Origin: Pseudomonadales bacterium
GTDB lineage: Bacteria; Pseudomonadota; Gammaproteobacteria; Pseudomonadales; Azotimanducaceae
Length of the DNA stretch: 5,899 nucleotides
Assembly (NCBI GenBank): GCA_028822125.1
Contig: JAPKEK010000171.1
Coordinates: 1-5,899, forward strand
Direction: 5' to 3'
Both the position numbers and the translations under genes were made by a program. Below are positions 1-5,899 of the stretch, piece by piece (positions within the stretch are counted from its first letter, which is position 1; each line of letters starts with the position of its first letter). The notes beneath the pieces are model-generated. The model ran no database searches. It was given only the letters and a program-made list of their open reading frames with translations, and was not told the DNA's origin.

Positions 1-810
1 ACCAACCATGACCATCTGCTCCGCACCCTGCAATTGTTCAGTGGCCTGTTCGGCAAAATATCCTAACCTTTCGATATCGCAACGACCCTCACCTCGGGGC
101 AACATGGGCGTAAAAGTATCACAGAAAATTCTCGCCCCGGTTGCTTGCGAAATCTGATTTGCTGATGCCAGAGCCTTCTCTGACAAGGCCAGATTGGACA
201 TCAGCAGGTAGGTCACCTTGCCATTCGAAAGCAGTTCAGCCGCTTTGCGAACAGCATCCTGACCTGCCTTATCAATTGTTGGCAACGCTTGTTTAGGCTC
301 GGGTGCAACAGACTCATTCCAGGCACAGTCAGCCGGAATGATTAAAGTGGCAATTTTGCCCGGTTTTTCGTTAGACACTACAGCTGCTTCGGCCGCATCC
401 TTCGGCAATGCCTCGGCGGTAGCCACACTCTTTACCCAATGGGAAACCGGCTTTGCCAAACCCACTACGTCGGAATTCAAGGGGGCATCATACTTCTTGT
501 GATAGGTCGCATGATCGCCTATCAAATTAATGACACTCGAATTGGCCTTACGGGCGTTATGCAAATTAGCTGAGGCATTTGATAATCCAGGTCCCAGATG
601 CAATAACGTAAGCGCCGGCTTGCCTGCCAATCGCGCATAGCCATCAGCAGCGCCAGAACAAACACCTTCAAACAAACTAAGAATAGACTTCATCTCCTGG
701 CTTTTACCAATGGCCGCCACCATGTGCATCTCAGAAGTGCCTGGATTACTGAAGCAAACTTCCACTCCGTTATTGATTAATGTCTGCAACATGCTTTCTG
801 CACCATTCAT
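1..810 (-). CDS. Thiamine-diphosphate enzyme, acetolactate synthase large subunit-like (5' part, cut by window edge)
   Basis: The frame is open from ATG 810 to the left edge, giving the N-terminal 270 residues; family members are usually a little over 500 residues, so about half is missing. Residues 1-165 look like the ThDP pyrimidine-binding domain: SNPGTSEMHMVAA (21-33), LFEGVCSGAADGYAR (46-60) with Glu48 at the position of the glutamate that activates the cofactor, and HLGPGLSNASANLHNARKA (71-89). Residues from about 180 begin the central domain typical of pyruvate oxidase/AHAS relatives. The stretch GDHATYHKKYDAPLNSDV (98-115) fits a subgroup annotated as acetolactate synthase large subunit but distinct from IlvB/IlvI of branched-chain synthesis. 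No small-subunit gene is visible, so a true biosynthetic AHAS is doubtful; a 2-oxoacid decarboxylase or lyase is equally possible. The start is supported by AAGGAG seven bases upstream. Family assignment is firm; the reaction is unknown. Confidence 0.9.
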   Translation of the reverse strand, partial: MNGAESMLQTLINNGVEVCFSNPGTSEMHMVAAIGKSQEMKSILSLFEGVCSGAADGYARLAGKPALTLLHLGPGLSNASANLHNARKANSSVINLIGDHATYHKKYDAPLNSDVVGLAKPVSHWVKSVATAEALPKDAAEAAVVSNEKPGKIATLIIPADCAWNESVAPEPKQALPTIDKAGQDAVRKAAELLSNGKVTYLLMSNLALSEKALASANQISQATGARIFCDTFTPMLPRGEGRCDIERLGYFAEQATEQLQGAEQMVMVG

Positions 811-817
811 GGTGAAT

Positions 818-823
818 CTCCTT
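818..823 (-). promoter_or_regulatory. Shine-Dalgarno site of the ThDP enzyme gene
   Basis: On the minus strand this reads AAGGAG, seven bases before ATG 810. It favours this start over the in-frame ATG six codons further in. Confidence 0.8.
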
Positions 824-859
824 GTAACAATAATTTCAATGCTGATTAACTGGTTTCAC

Positions 860-890
860 AGTATAAAGGGTTTCTGTCGGCAAAGCGCAA
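860..890 (-). promoter_or_regulatory. Possible sigma-70 promoter of the ThDP enzyme gene
   Basis: The minus strand has TATACT (865-860), five of six matches to the -10 consensus, inside CCCTTTATACTGTG. A TTG-starting hexamer, TTGCGC (890-885), lies 19 bases upstream and is a poor -35. Transcription would start near 853, leaving a leader of about 42 bases that contains the Shine-Dalgarno site. Placement and -10 quality are good, the -35 is weak, so an activator-dependent or chance site is possible. Confidence 0.35.
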
Positions 891-953
891 CAGAGCAGAC
901 ACAGCCTAACTCGATAAAGCCTGGCTAACAGGCGTGACTGGCGCAGTCCGGTT

Positions 954-980
954 AAAAAAAAGTGATGGCCAATAGACATC
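954..980 (-). terminator. Weak candidate terminator downstream of the amidohydrolase gene
   Basis: On the minus strand, about 97 bases after the amidohydrolase stop, a short stem (GATG 980-977 with CATC 967-964) is followed two bases later by eight consecutive T (961-954). The U-tract is strong but the stem is only four base pairs. A longer inverted repeat further upstream (ATCGCCA 978-984 with TGGCGAT 1019-1025) could form a competing structure. This could separate the hydrolase transcript from the ThDP enzyme gene, which has its own possible promoter just downstream. Confidence 0.25.
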
Positions 981-1076
981 GCCAGCAACAGCCCTGAGCA
1001 TTGCCGCCTGAGGCTCATTGGCGATCCGTGCCAAAGCCCGCGAAAAACGTAAATGCCCCGCTCTGGTTAACTCACC

Positions 1077-2888
1077 TTACGCGGCAGAGGGATGACTGGC
1101 AGCAAAAACCTGCCGGCCGGCAAGCCAGGTTTCAAGAACCTTAATCTTACCTATATTTGAGGCTAACACGTCCCTGGGATCTGACTCGAGAATGACAAAA
1201 TCAGCAAATTTACCCGGTTCAAGTGATCCCACCTCATGATCTGAATGACACTGCCAGGCCGCATCGATCGTCATGGCACGCAGCGCAGCATCAACTGATA
1301 CCGCCTCCTGCTCGGCTAATTTTATACCAGGTTCTTTCCATAAATCCCGGGTTACCGCATTCTGAATACATCTTAATGGTCCCATTTCTGTCACAGGCTC
1401 ATCTGAATGCAAGGTCCAGCGGATTCCCTTGGCCTCACAGGCGGCCGTTCGATCCAGCAGATTTGCTTTTACCTCGCCGAAAACCCTGTCACGCATGGCA
1501 TGCCCCCAATAGTAAACATGGCCAATTAAGAAGCTGGGGGAAATCCCCAGGGCAGCTATACGATCAATCTGTTCATCATGCAGGATAGAACAATGTTCTA
1601 TCCGACACGGCTGATTGGTCAATAAACCCGATTCCGCCGCTGCCTCATAAGCATCCAGGGTATTATCGATGGCCTTGTCACCATTAGCATGTATAACCAG
1701 GGCCCAGCCCCTGGAAGCTCGGTCCATCACCATTTCGGTTAATTCCTTTGCCGGCACATAGGCAAGGCCTGCATCCTGCCGATGCAAGTAGGGTTCCCTC
1801 TGCAGGCCGGTAAATCCCTGATTAGAGCCATCGGATACAATTTTCCAGCCCACCACTCTGGCCATATCCGAACCACTATCACATTGAATACCAAGACTGT
1901 CCCATTTCTCCTGGAGCCGGTAACTCAGCGAATACCTGAGCCGAGCTGTCATGCTGCCGGAAGCAGCCAAGGCATTATATAGGTCTATTTCTTTGACACC
2001 CTGTACTGACCCGGTAGCCTGATCACAGAAAGTGGTTATACCCAACCGGTTGGCTCTTTCACAAATATCCAGTGTCGCACCACCAAGATCATAGTCATTC
2101 TGACCTTCATTAAAGCGCACCACGCTGGACATGGCCCCGCCACCTTTAAGGACACCGTTGGGCTCCCCGTTCTGCCAGCGACCATAAGGAGAAGCAGGAT
2201 CATCCGGCGTGTCCCTGTCGATTCCCGCCATTTGCAACGCTACTGAATTACAATAAGCAAAATGCAAAGACGCGTTATAGACAAAAACAGGATGATGGGT
2301 GGAAACCTCGTCAAGCATATCAGCCGTTAGAAACTCTGGCCCTTCCTGAAGAGAGGGATCAAACTGTCTGGCCATCAACCATTGCCCTTGAGCAAGATTT
2401 TCTGCAAGTTTTTTAAGGTGGCCAATGGCATCGATGGTCTTAGTGAATCGATAGGGCCCAATATCTTCAAACCGGCCAATCGACGCAATGGGTAGAAAAT
2501 GCATATGCGGCTCTATGAACCCTGGGAGAATGACCCTGCCTTTACAATCGATAATATTAGCTTCTGCATCAGCTGCAAGCGCGACTTCCTCCCTACTGCC
2601 GCAGGCGATGACTTTACCGTCTTTGATGGCTAAAGCTTCAAAAACAGAATGATTAGCATCCATTGTTAATACTTTTGCATTAACGATTACAGCATTACGA
2701 ACCGGGCTATTGACCCTGTTTTTAGACTTCCAGAATTCCACAGAAGCCAGTTCTTCTTTAAAGGCCATCGTCTGACCTATGAAAGAAAATACGGGAGAAC
2801 AGCAGGGACAGCCATGATTATCCGTCGATGGGGCTGCCCATTCCAGATCTGAAAAAGACTCAAAGGTTAAAGTGTCATCAAATAACAT
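1077..2888 (-). CDS. Amidohydrolase family 3 (YtcJ-like) metal-dependent hydrolase
   Basis: A complete 603-residue member of the amidohydrolase superfamily (Amidohydro_3, the YtcJ / N-substituted formamide deformylase group), expected to hydrolyse a C-N bond of an unknown substrate. With ATG 2888 as Met1, a beta-sandwich strand segment begins near 65 (AVIVNAKVLTMD), followed by GFIEPHMHF with metal-ligand candidates His128 and His130, Lys349 in GWKIVSDGSNQGFTG (the likely carboxylated-lysine position), His400 in VIHANGDKAID, His432 in RIEHCSI, and Asp496 in LHSDEP. The C-terminus ends with the usual sandwich strand LEPGKFADFVILESDP. All expected catalytic residues are present. No signal peptide is evident, so it is probably cytoplasmic. 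The first ~60 residues are an extension before the core and contain HGCPCCSPVF (25-34), a Cys-rich motif. A GTG three codons upstream is in frame but lies in the Shine-Dalgarno site, so ATG 2888 is preferred. Family certain, substrate unknown. Confidence 0.92.
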   Translation of the reverse strand: MLFDDTLTFESFSDLEWAAPSTDNHGCPCCSPVFSFIGQTMAFKEELASVEFWKSKNRVNSPVRNAVIVNAKVLTMDANHSVFEALAIKDGKVIACGSREEVALAADAEANIIDCKGRVILPGFIEPHMHFLPIASIGRFEDIGPYRFTKTIDAIGHLKKLAENLAQGQWLMARQFDPSLQEGPEFLTADMLDEVSTHHPVFVYNASLHFAYCNSVALQMAGIDRDTPDDPASPYGRWQNGEPNGVLKGGGAMSSVVRFNEGQNDYDLGGATLDICERANRLGITTFCDQATGSVQGVKEIDLYNALAASGSMTARLRYSLSYRLQEKWDSLGIQCDSGSDMARVVGWKIVSDGSNQGFTGLQREPYLHRQDAGLAYVPAKELTEMVMDRASRGWALVIHANGDKAIDNTLDAYEAAAESGLLTNQPCRIEHCSILHDEQIDRIAALGISPSFLIGHVYYWGHAMRDRVFGEVKANLLDRTAACEAKGIRWTLHSDEPVTEMGPLRCIQNAVTRDLWKEPGIKLAEQEAVSVDAALRAMTIDAAWQCHSDHEVGSLEPGKFADFVILESDPRDVLASNIGKIKVLETWLAGRQVFAASHPSAA

Positions 2889-2896
2889 CGCTATCA

Positions 2897-2901
2897 CTCC
2901 T
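2897..2901 (-). promoter_or_regulatory. Shine-Dalgarno site that decides the amidohydrolase start
   Basis: The minus strand reads AGGAG here, eight bases before ATG 2888. The in-frame GTG at 2897-2895 begins with the last G of this site, so ribosomes positioned by it would initiate at the ATG. This removes three residues from the longest open frame. Confidence 0.75.
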
Positions 2902-2946
2902 GTACAAGGTTGTTGGTCCTAATCTGGATCTGGATGACCATGAGTG

Positions 2947-2955
2947 TGGTAGAAT
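2947..2955 (+). promoter_or_regulatory. Extended -10 promoter element of selO
   Basis: The plus strand reads TGGTAGAAT, a match to the extended -10 pattern TGnTATAAT with one mismatch (G for T at the third base of the hexamer). No good -35 lies at the proper distance, which extended -10 promoters can tolerate. The expected start of transcription, about seven bases after the hexamer, falls at or next to the selO ATG at 2962. The site sits in the 73-bp gap shared with the divergent amidohydrolase gene. Confidence 0.4.
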
Positions 2956-2961
2956 GGAGTG

Positions 2962-4416
2962 ATGTCTGAACCGATAGAATTTGATAACTCCTACTGCAAA
3001 CTTCCTCATTCCTTTTACAGCCATCAAAGCCCTGCTCCTGTTTCGGCACCTTCTATCATCGCGCTAAATAAACCTCTCGCCAAGGAATTAGGCATCGATT
3101 ATCAATTTTTATCGTCTCCTGATGGCCTGAACATGTTGTCCGGAAATATCATTGTCGAAGGATCACGGCCCATTGCGACGGTTTACGCAGGTTATCAGTT
3201 CGGCAATTGGAATCCCCAGCTCGGCGACGGCAGGGCCATCCTGCTCGGTGAAGTAATAAGCGGCTCGGGCCACCGTTTTGATTTGCAATTGAAAGGATCC
3301 GGCCCGACCTTATACTCCCGAGGTGGGGATGGTCGAGCACCGCTGGGCCCAATCCTGAGAGAGTACATCGTCTCAGAAGCCATGCACAGCCTGGGCATTC
3401 CAACCACTCGAAGCCTGGCAGCTGTATCCACTGGTGACCCTGTGCAGAGAGAGACCCTGGAGCCCGGCGCCATCCTCACCAGAATTGCCTCGAGCCATAT
3501 TCGTTTCGGAACCTTTCAATATTTTGCGGCAAAAGGCGACATCAAGGAATTAACGATGCTGGCTGATCATGTGATTTCAAGGCACTTCCCTGGCGCTCTG
3601 GAATCGACTAATCCCTACCTGGCGCTCCTTGACAGCATAATGAAAAAGATAGCTTTGCTAGTTGCTAAATGGCAGGGCTTAGGGTTCATTCACGGCGTTA
3701 TGAATACCGACAATATGCTAGTCTGCGGTGAAACCGTCGACTATGGGCCCTGCGCTTTTATGGATGAATTTGACCCAGGTAAAGTGCTCAGCTCAATTGA
3801 TTCAGCGGGCCGCTATGCCTACCAGAACCAGCCAGGGATAGCACAATGGAACCTGATGACCTTCGCCCAGGCGCTGCTACCACTGCTGGCAGACGCACAG
3901 GACGAGGCCATCGACCTGGCTAAAAATGTTCTTGAAGGCTTTCCACAGGAATACGCTGATCAATACAACGGCCTGATGGCCCGCAAGATCGGCCTGTCTC
4001 CAGACAATCCATCAGCAGCTGACCTGGTAACATCCCTGCTGCAGATTCTGCAAAGCCAGAATTCGGATTACACCCTGGCCTTTCGTTCGCTCATAGCGGT
4101 GATAGCCGGGGGCCCTAGTACTATCCACAATTCAAAATGGCGGGCTTGGACCCAAGACTGGCTCCAGCAGTTTAACCATTCTACCGATCGGGCTAATGCA
4201 GGCTCTATAATGAGCACGCTCAACCCCGTGTGTATACCTCGGAACCATCTCGTGGAAGCGGTCATTGAAGAAGCCCAGAGCAAGGGTAATTTCGAACCTT
4301 TCGATCAACTGTTGGCGGTGTTGCAACAGCCCTACGACCCCAAATGGCTGGATACAACCTATGCCAGAGGGCCAGAACCCGGCCAGGCAGTTTTACAGAC
4401 TTTCTGCGGTACCTGA
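2962..4416 (+). CDS. selO: SelO/YdiU family protein adenylyltransferase (AMPylase pseudokinase)
   Basis: A complete 484-residue SelO protein. SelO transfers AMP from ATP to Ser/Thr/Tyr hydroxyls of target proteins, using a kinase fold that binds ATP in flipped orientation, and is linked to redox stress. Seen here (numbered from ATG 2962): the N-terminal signature FDNSY; VYAGYQFGNWNPQLGDGRA (75-93); LKGSGPTLYSRGGDGRAPLG (110-129) with Lys111 as nucleotide-binding lysine; REYIVSEAMHSLGIPTTR (133-150); HGVMNTDNM (244-252) with Asp250/Asn251; and the DYG metal motif (260-262). The protein ends FCGT, with Cys482 third from the end, where the human protein carries selenocysteine. Cys264 directly follows DYGP in the activation segment and is a candidate disulfide partner. 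Length is normal (E. coli YdiU is 478). A GTG immediately before the ATG is an alternative start; GGAG lies only two bases before the ATG, too close to be a normal Shine-Dalgarno. It stands alone, divergent from the amidohydrolase. Confidence 0.96.
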   Translation: MSEPIEFDNSYCKLPHSFYSHQSPAPVSAPSIIALNKPLAKELGIDYQFLSSPDGLNMLSGNIIVEGSRPIATVYAGYQFGNWNPQLGDGRAILLGEVISGSGHRFDLQLKGSGPTLYSRGGDGRAPLGPILREYIVSEAMHSLGIPTTRSLAAVSTGDPVQRETLEPGAILTRIASSHIRFGTFQYFAAKGDIKELTMLADHVISRHFPGALESTNPYLALLDSIMKKIALLVAKWQGLGFIHGVMNTDNMLVCGETVDYGPCAFMDEFDPGKVLSSIDSAGRYAYQNQPGIAQWNLMTFAQALLPLLADAQDEAIDLAKNVLEGFPQEYADQYNGLMARKIGLSPDNPSAADLVTSLLQILQSQNSDYTLAFRSLIAVIAGGPSTIHNSKWRAWTQDWLQQFNHSTDRANAGSIMSTLNPVCIPRNHLVEAVIEEAQSKGNFEPFDQLLAVLQQPYDPKWLDTTYARGPEPGQAVLQTFCGT

Positions 4417-4567
4417 GCTTTTTAAGACCTGTCGCTGTTGTGAGATTAACCTGCCTCCAGGAAGATGACCCTGATCTTATTATCTGAAACTGCACTATCA
4501 GCCCTACATTACTACCAATGGGATAGGCAACCGATTAATACGACTGGCCTCAATAATCGCTCCCATC

Positions 4568-4573
4568 TACAAT
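4568..4573 (+). promoter_or_regulatory. Possible -10 element upstream of mak
   Basis: TACAAT matches five of six positions of the -10 consensus and lies 33 bases before the mak ATG, giving a predicted leader of about 27 bases. No convincing -35 is seen 16-18 bases upstream. The rest of the 190-bp gap between selO and mak shows no strong hairpin with a T-tract, so read-through from selO cannot be excluded. Confidence 0.25.
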
Positions 4574-4606
4574 GTCCAGTGGTCACACCACAAACCGACA
4601 GCCTTT

Positions 4607-5527
4607 ATGCACAACACACGAATCGGAATTGACCTTGGTGGCACAAAAATAGAAGCCGTGGCAATTAATGCAGCTGGCAATATTATTTATCAAAACAGGA
4701 TCAGCACGCCCAGGACAAGCTACGGGGCGGTATTGCGGGCCCTGGAATCACTGATTCAAAAGCTCAGTGACGAAGTTAATCTGCCGACTTCAACACCTGT
4801 GGGCATGGGTACTCCCGGGGCGGTATCGCTGAAAACCGGTCTGATGAAAAACAGTAACAGCACCTGCCTGAATGGCCACGACCTGAGATCAGATCTCGAA
4901 GCCATTTTAAAACGTCCTATCCGGGTTGCAAACGATGCAGACTGTTTTACCTTGTCAGAAGCGATCGATGGTGCGGGCAAAACTGCCCCAATGGTGTTTG
5001 GTGTCATTCTGGGAACTGGCGTCGGTGGGGGTATTACGGTTAACCAGCAGCTGCTAGGCGGGATCAACGCTATCTCTGGTGAATGGGGACACAACCCGCT
5101 ACCCCTCGACTCGCTATCCAGGGCTTCTGCTTTCCCATTCCAGAAAAATAGATCCTGCTATTGCGGTAAACGCAACTGCATCGAATCCTGGCTTTCGGGC
5201 CCTGCCCTGGCAAACAGTTATTTTGAATTAACCGGCCACCGGCTGAGCGCGGAGGAAATAGCTGCAAAGTTGTTAGTTGATCGCCAAGCGCAACTAACAT
5301 TTGACTGGTATTGTGAAATGACCGCGCTGGCACTCTCACAGGTTATTAATATAGTCGATCCCCATATCATTGTTGTCGGGGGCGGCATATCGAATATTGA
5401 ATATCTGTACGACGGCGTCGAGCGCTACTGGCAGCAATACGTTTTTTCTGACCAGACAGATACCCGCCTTTGCAAAGCCGTTCATGGCGATGCCGGTGGA
5501 GTCCGTGGCGCTGCGTGGCTATGGTAG
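4607..5527 (+). CDS. mak: ROK-family fructokinase
   Basis: A complete 306-residue sugar kinase closely resembling E. coli Mak (302 residues) along its whole length; it should phosphorylate fructose to fructose-6-phosphate with ATP in the cytoplasm. Seen: the N-terminal phosphate-binding motif RIGIDLGGTKIEAV (5-18); GMGTPGAVS (66-74); NSNSTCLNG (82-90), the sugar-site region shared with Mak; VANDADC (107-113) with Asp110 as catalytic base; GTGVGGG (136-142); GEWGHNPLP (158-166) with Glu159 and zinc ligand His162; the ROK zinc signature CYCGKRNCIESWLSG (184-198) with Cys184, Cys186 and Cys191; VVGGGIS (256-262); and the C-terminal HGDAGGVRGAAWLW (293-306), which is Mak-like. N-acetylglucosamine kinase and glucokinase of the same family are less likely alternatives. 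The ATG is fixed by the conserved start of the fold, yet no Shine-Dalgarno precedes it. It converges on a phosphomannomutase gene 48 bp downstream, consistent with a role in hexose-phosphate metabolism. Confidence 0.93.
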   Translation: MHNTRIGIDLGGTKIEAVAINAAGNIIYQNRISTPRTSYGAVLRALESLIQKLSDEVNLPTSTPVGMGTPGAVSLKTGLMKNSNSTCLNGHDLRSDLEAILKRPIRVANDADCFTLSEAIDGAGKTAPMVFGVILGTGVGGGITVNQQLLGGINAISGEWGHNPLPLDSLSRASAFPFQKNRSCYCGKRNCIESWLSGPALANSYFELTGHRLSAEEIAAKLLVDRQAQLTFDWYCEMTALALSQVINIVDPHIIVVGGGISNIEYLYDGVERYWQQYVFSDQTDTRLCKAVHGDAGGVRGAAWLW

Positions 5528-5575
5528 CCACCCGATCGCTGACTGGAGCAGAATTGCATTTCAGGGAGATATTAT

Positions 5576-5899
5576 TTATTGAAGTTGCAGGCAGGGCTCG
5601 TCACCATCTGCTGTGGTTACGAACGGACGCAGTAAACTGAGGACTTCCTCGCCTTCTTCTAACAGGTCATCGGCGGCCCCTTTGGTTTCAAAATTGAGCC
5701 GCACTAAATCCTCGGTCTTTGACTGTTTGAGGCTAAATCGCCAACCTCCTGCCATCCAAAAGGCCAAGCCATCAAATTGATCCACTCGATCAGCCTTTGA
5801 AGCATAGTGATTTTCAATACAACTAAATGCCCGGTTCACATCCCCTATGGATAAACTGATTTCCGCAGTACACCGCGCCACCTCTTGGCTTTGCTGTAC
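5576..5899 (-). CDS. manB: Phosphomannomutase, C-terminal end (5' part beyond window edge)
   Basis: The frame is open from the right edge to TAA at 5578-5576, giving the last 107 residues of a protein whose start is outside the window. It matches domain 4 of alpha-D-phosphohexomutases of the CpsG/ManB type: a helix with IENHYA (28-33 of the fragment), the strand FDGLAFWMAGGWRFSL (42-57), the phosphate-binding loop KQSKTED (58-64), and VRLNFETKG (66-74), followed by the terminal helix LLEEGEEVLSLL (79-90). The enzyme converts mannose-6-phosphate to mannose-1-phosphate, feeding GDP-mannose for surface polysaccharide. The loop is unusual: relatives have RxSNTEP, here KQSKTED, so Arg, Asn and Pro are replaced by Lys, Lys and Asp. 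A GTG at 5881-5879 could be mistaken for a start but conserved sequence continues upstream of it. About 14 residues extend past the domain. Family is well supported; mannose versus glucose specificity cannot be judged without the active-site loop of domain 3. Confidence 0.82.
   Translation of the reverse strand, partial: VQQSQEVARCTAEISLSIGDVNRAFSCIENHYASKADRVDQFDGLAFWMAGGWRFSLKQSKTEDLVRLNFETKGAADDLLEEGEEVLSLLRPFVTTADGDEPCLQLQ

Noticed and set aside
710..928. 72-codon plus-strand open frame crossing the start of the ThDP enzyme gene
   Set aside because: Its first half is antisense to a clearly conserved coding region and it has no family resemblance; it is a shadow frame.
919..948. Two small hairpins (GCCTG/CAGGC at 919-933 and GACTG/CAGTC at 936-948) as a terminator
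   Set aside because: Stems are five base pairs and the T-tract lies on the wrong side for minus-strand transcription; on the plus strand they are followed by A, not T.
836..1018. 60-codon open frame on the minus strand in the gap between the ThDP enzyme and amidohydrolase genes
   Set aside because: Its product is rich in Arg, Leu and Cys with no recognisable motif, no Shine-Dalgarno precedes its start, and it runs through the possible promoter and T-tract.
2895..2897. GTG as the start of the amidohydrolase
   Set aside because: It overlaps the AGGAG site that is correctly spaced from ATG 2888.
4417..4440. T5 run just after the selO stop as a rho-independent terminator
   Set aside because: No stable GC-rich stem sits directly before it; only a four-base CAGA/TCTG stem lies within the coding end, 13 bases away.
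4265..4468. Plus-strand frame overlapping the end of selO, considered as a frameshifted C-terminus
   Set aside because: The selO frame itself continues to the conserved FCGT ending, so there is no frameshift and this is a shadow frame.
5879..5881. GTG as the start of a short 101-residue protein
   Set aside because: The frame stays open to the window edge and the sequence is an internal part of phosphomannomutase domain 4 and its linker, so the gene is truncated by the window, not short.

Overview
The window reads as ordinary, gene-dense chromosomal DNA of roughly balanced GC content. The protein sequences most resemble those of Gammaproteobacteria or related Proteobacteria: an E. coli Mak-like fructokinase, a CpsG/ManB-like phosphomannomutase end, and a SelO with a proteobacterial-style C-terminus ending in FCGT. 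A free-living, possibly marine, proteobacterium is a reasonable guess, but nothing here fixes the taxon. I found no mobile element, CRISPR array, tRNA or rRNA.

Layout from left to right. The minus strand carries (1) the 5' 270 codons of a thiamine-diphosphate enzyme annotated in databases as 'acetolactate synthase large subunit-like' (1-810, cut by the left edge), and upstream of it (2) a complete YtcJ/amidohydrolase-3 metal-dependent hydrolase (1077-2888). A 266-bp gap separates the two and holds a plausible -10 element, a consensus Shine-Dalgarno site and a T-tract. A 73-bp divergent region (2889-2961) then leads to plus-strand (3) selO, a complete protein AMPylase pseudokinase (2962-4416). 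After a 190-bp gap comes (4) mak, a complete ROK-family fructokinase (4607-5527). Converging on mak with a 48-bp gap is (5) the 3' end of a phosphomannomutase gene on the minus strand (5576-5899, cut by the right edge).

How the genes may work together. Fructokinase yields fructose-6-phosphate, and phosphomannomutase interconverts mannose-6-phosphate and mannose-1-phosphate, so the right-hand pair fits fructose/mannose and nucleotide-sugar metabolism, although the two genes are convergent rather than an operon. The ThDP enzyme and the amidohydrolase are codirectional and could form a catabolic pair, but their substrates cannot be read from sequence. SelO is a stand-alone redox-linked AMPylase.

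The most noteworthy details are a diverged phosphate-binding loop in the phosphomannomutase (SKTED instead of the usual SNTEP), a Cys-rich CPCC motif in the N-terminal extension of the amidohydrolase, and a possible leaderless start for selO directly downstream of an extended -10 element. I do not see a convincing new multi-gene system.
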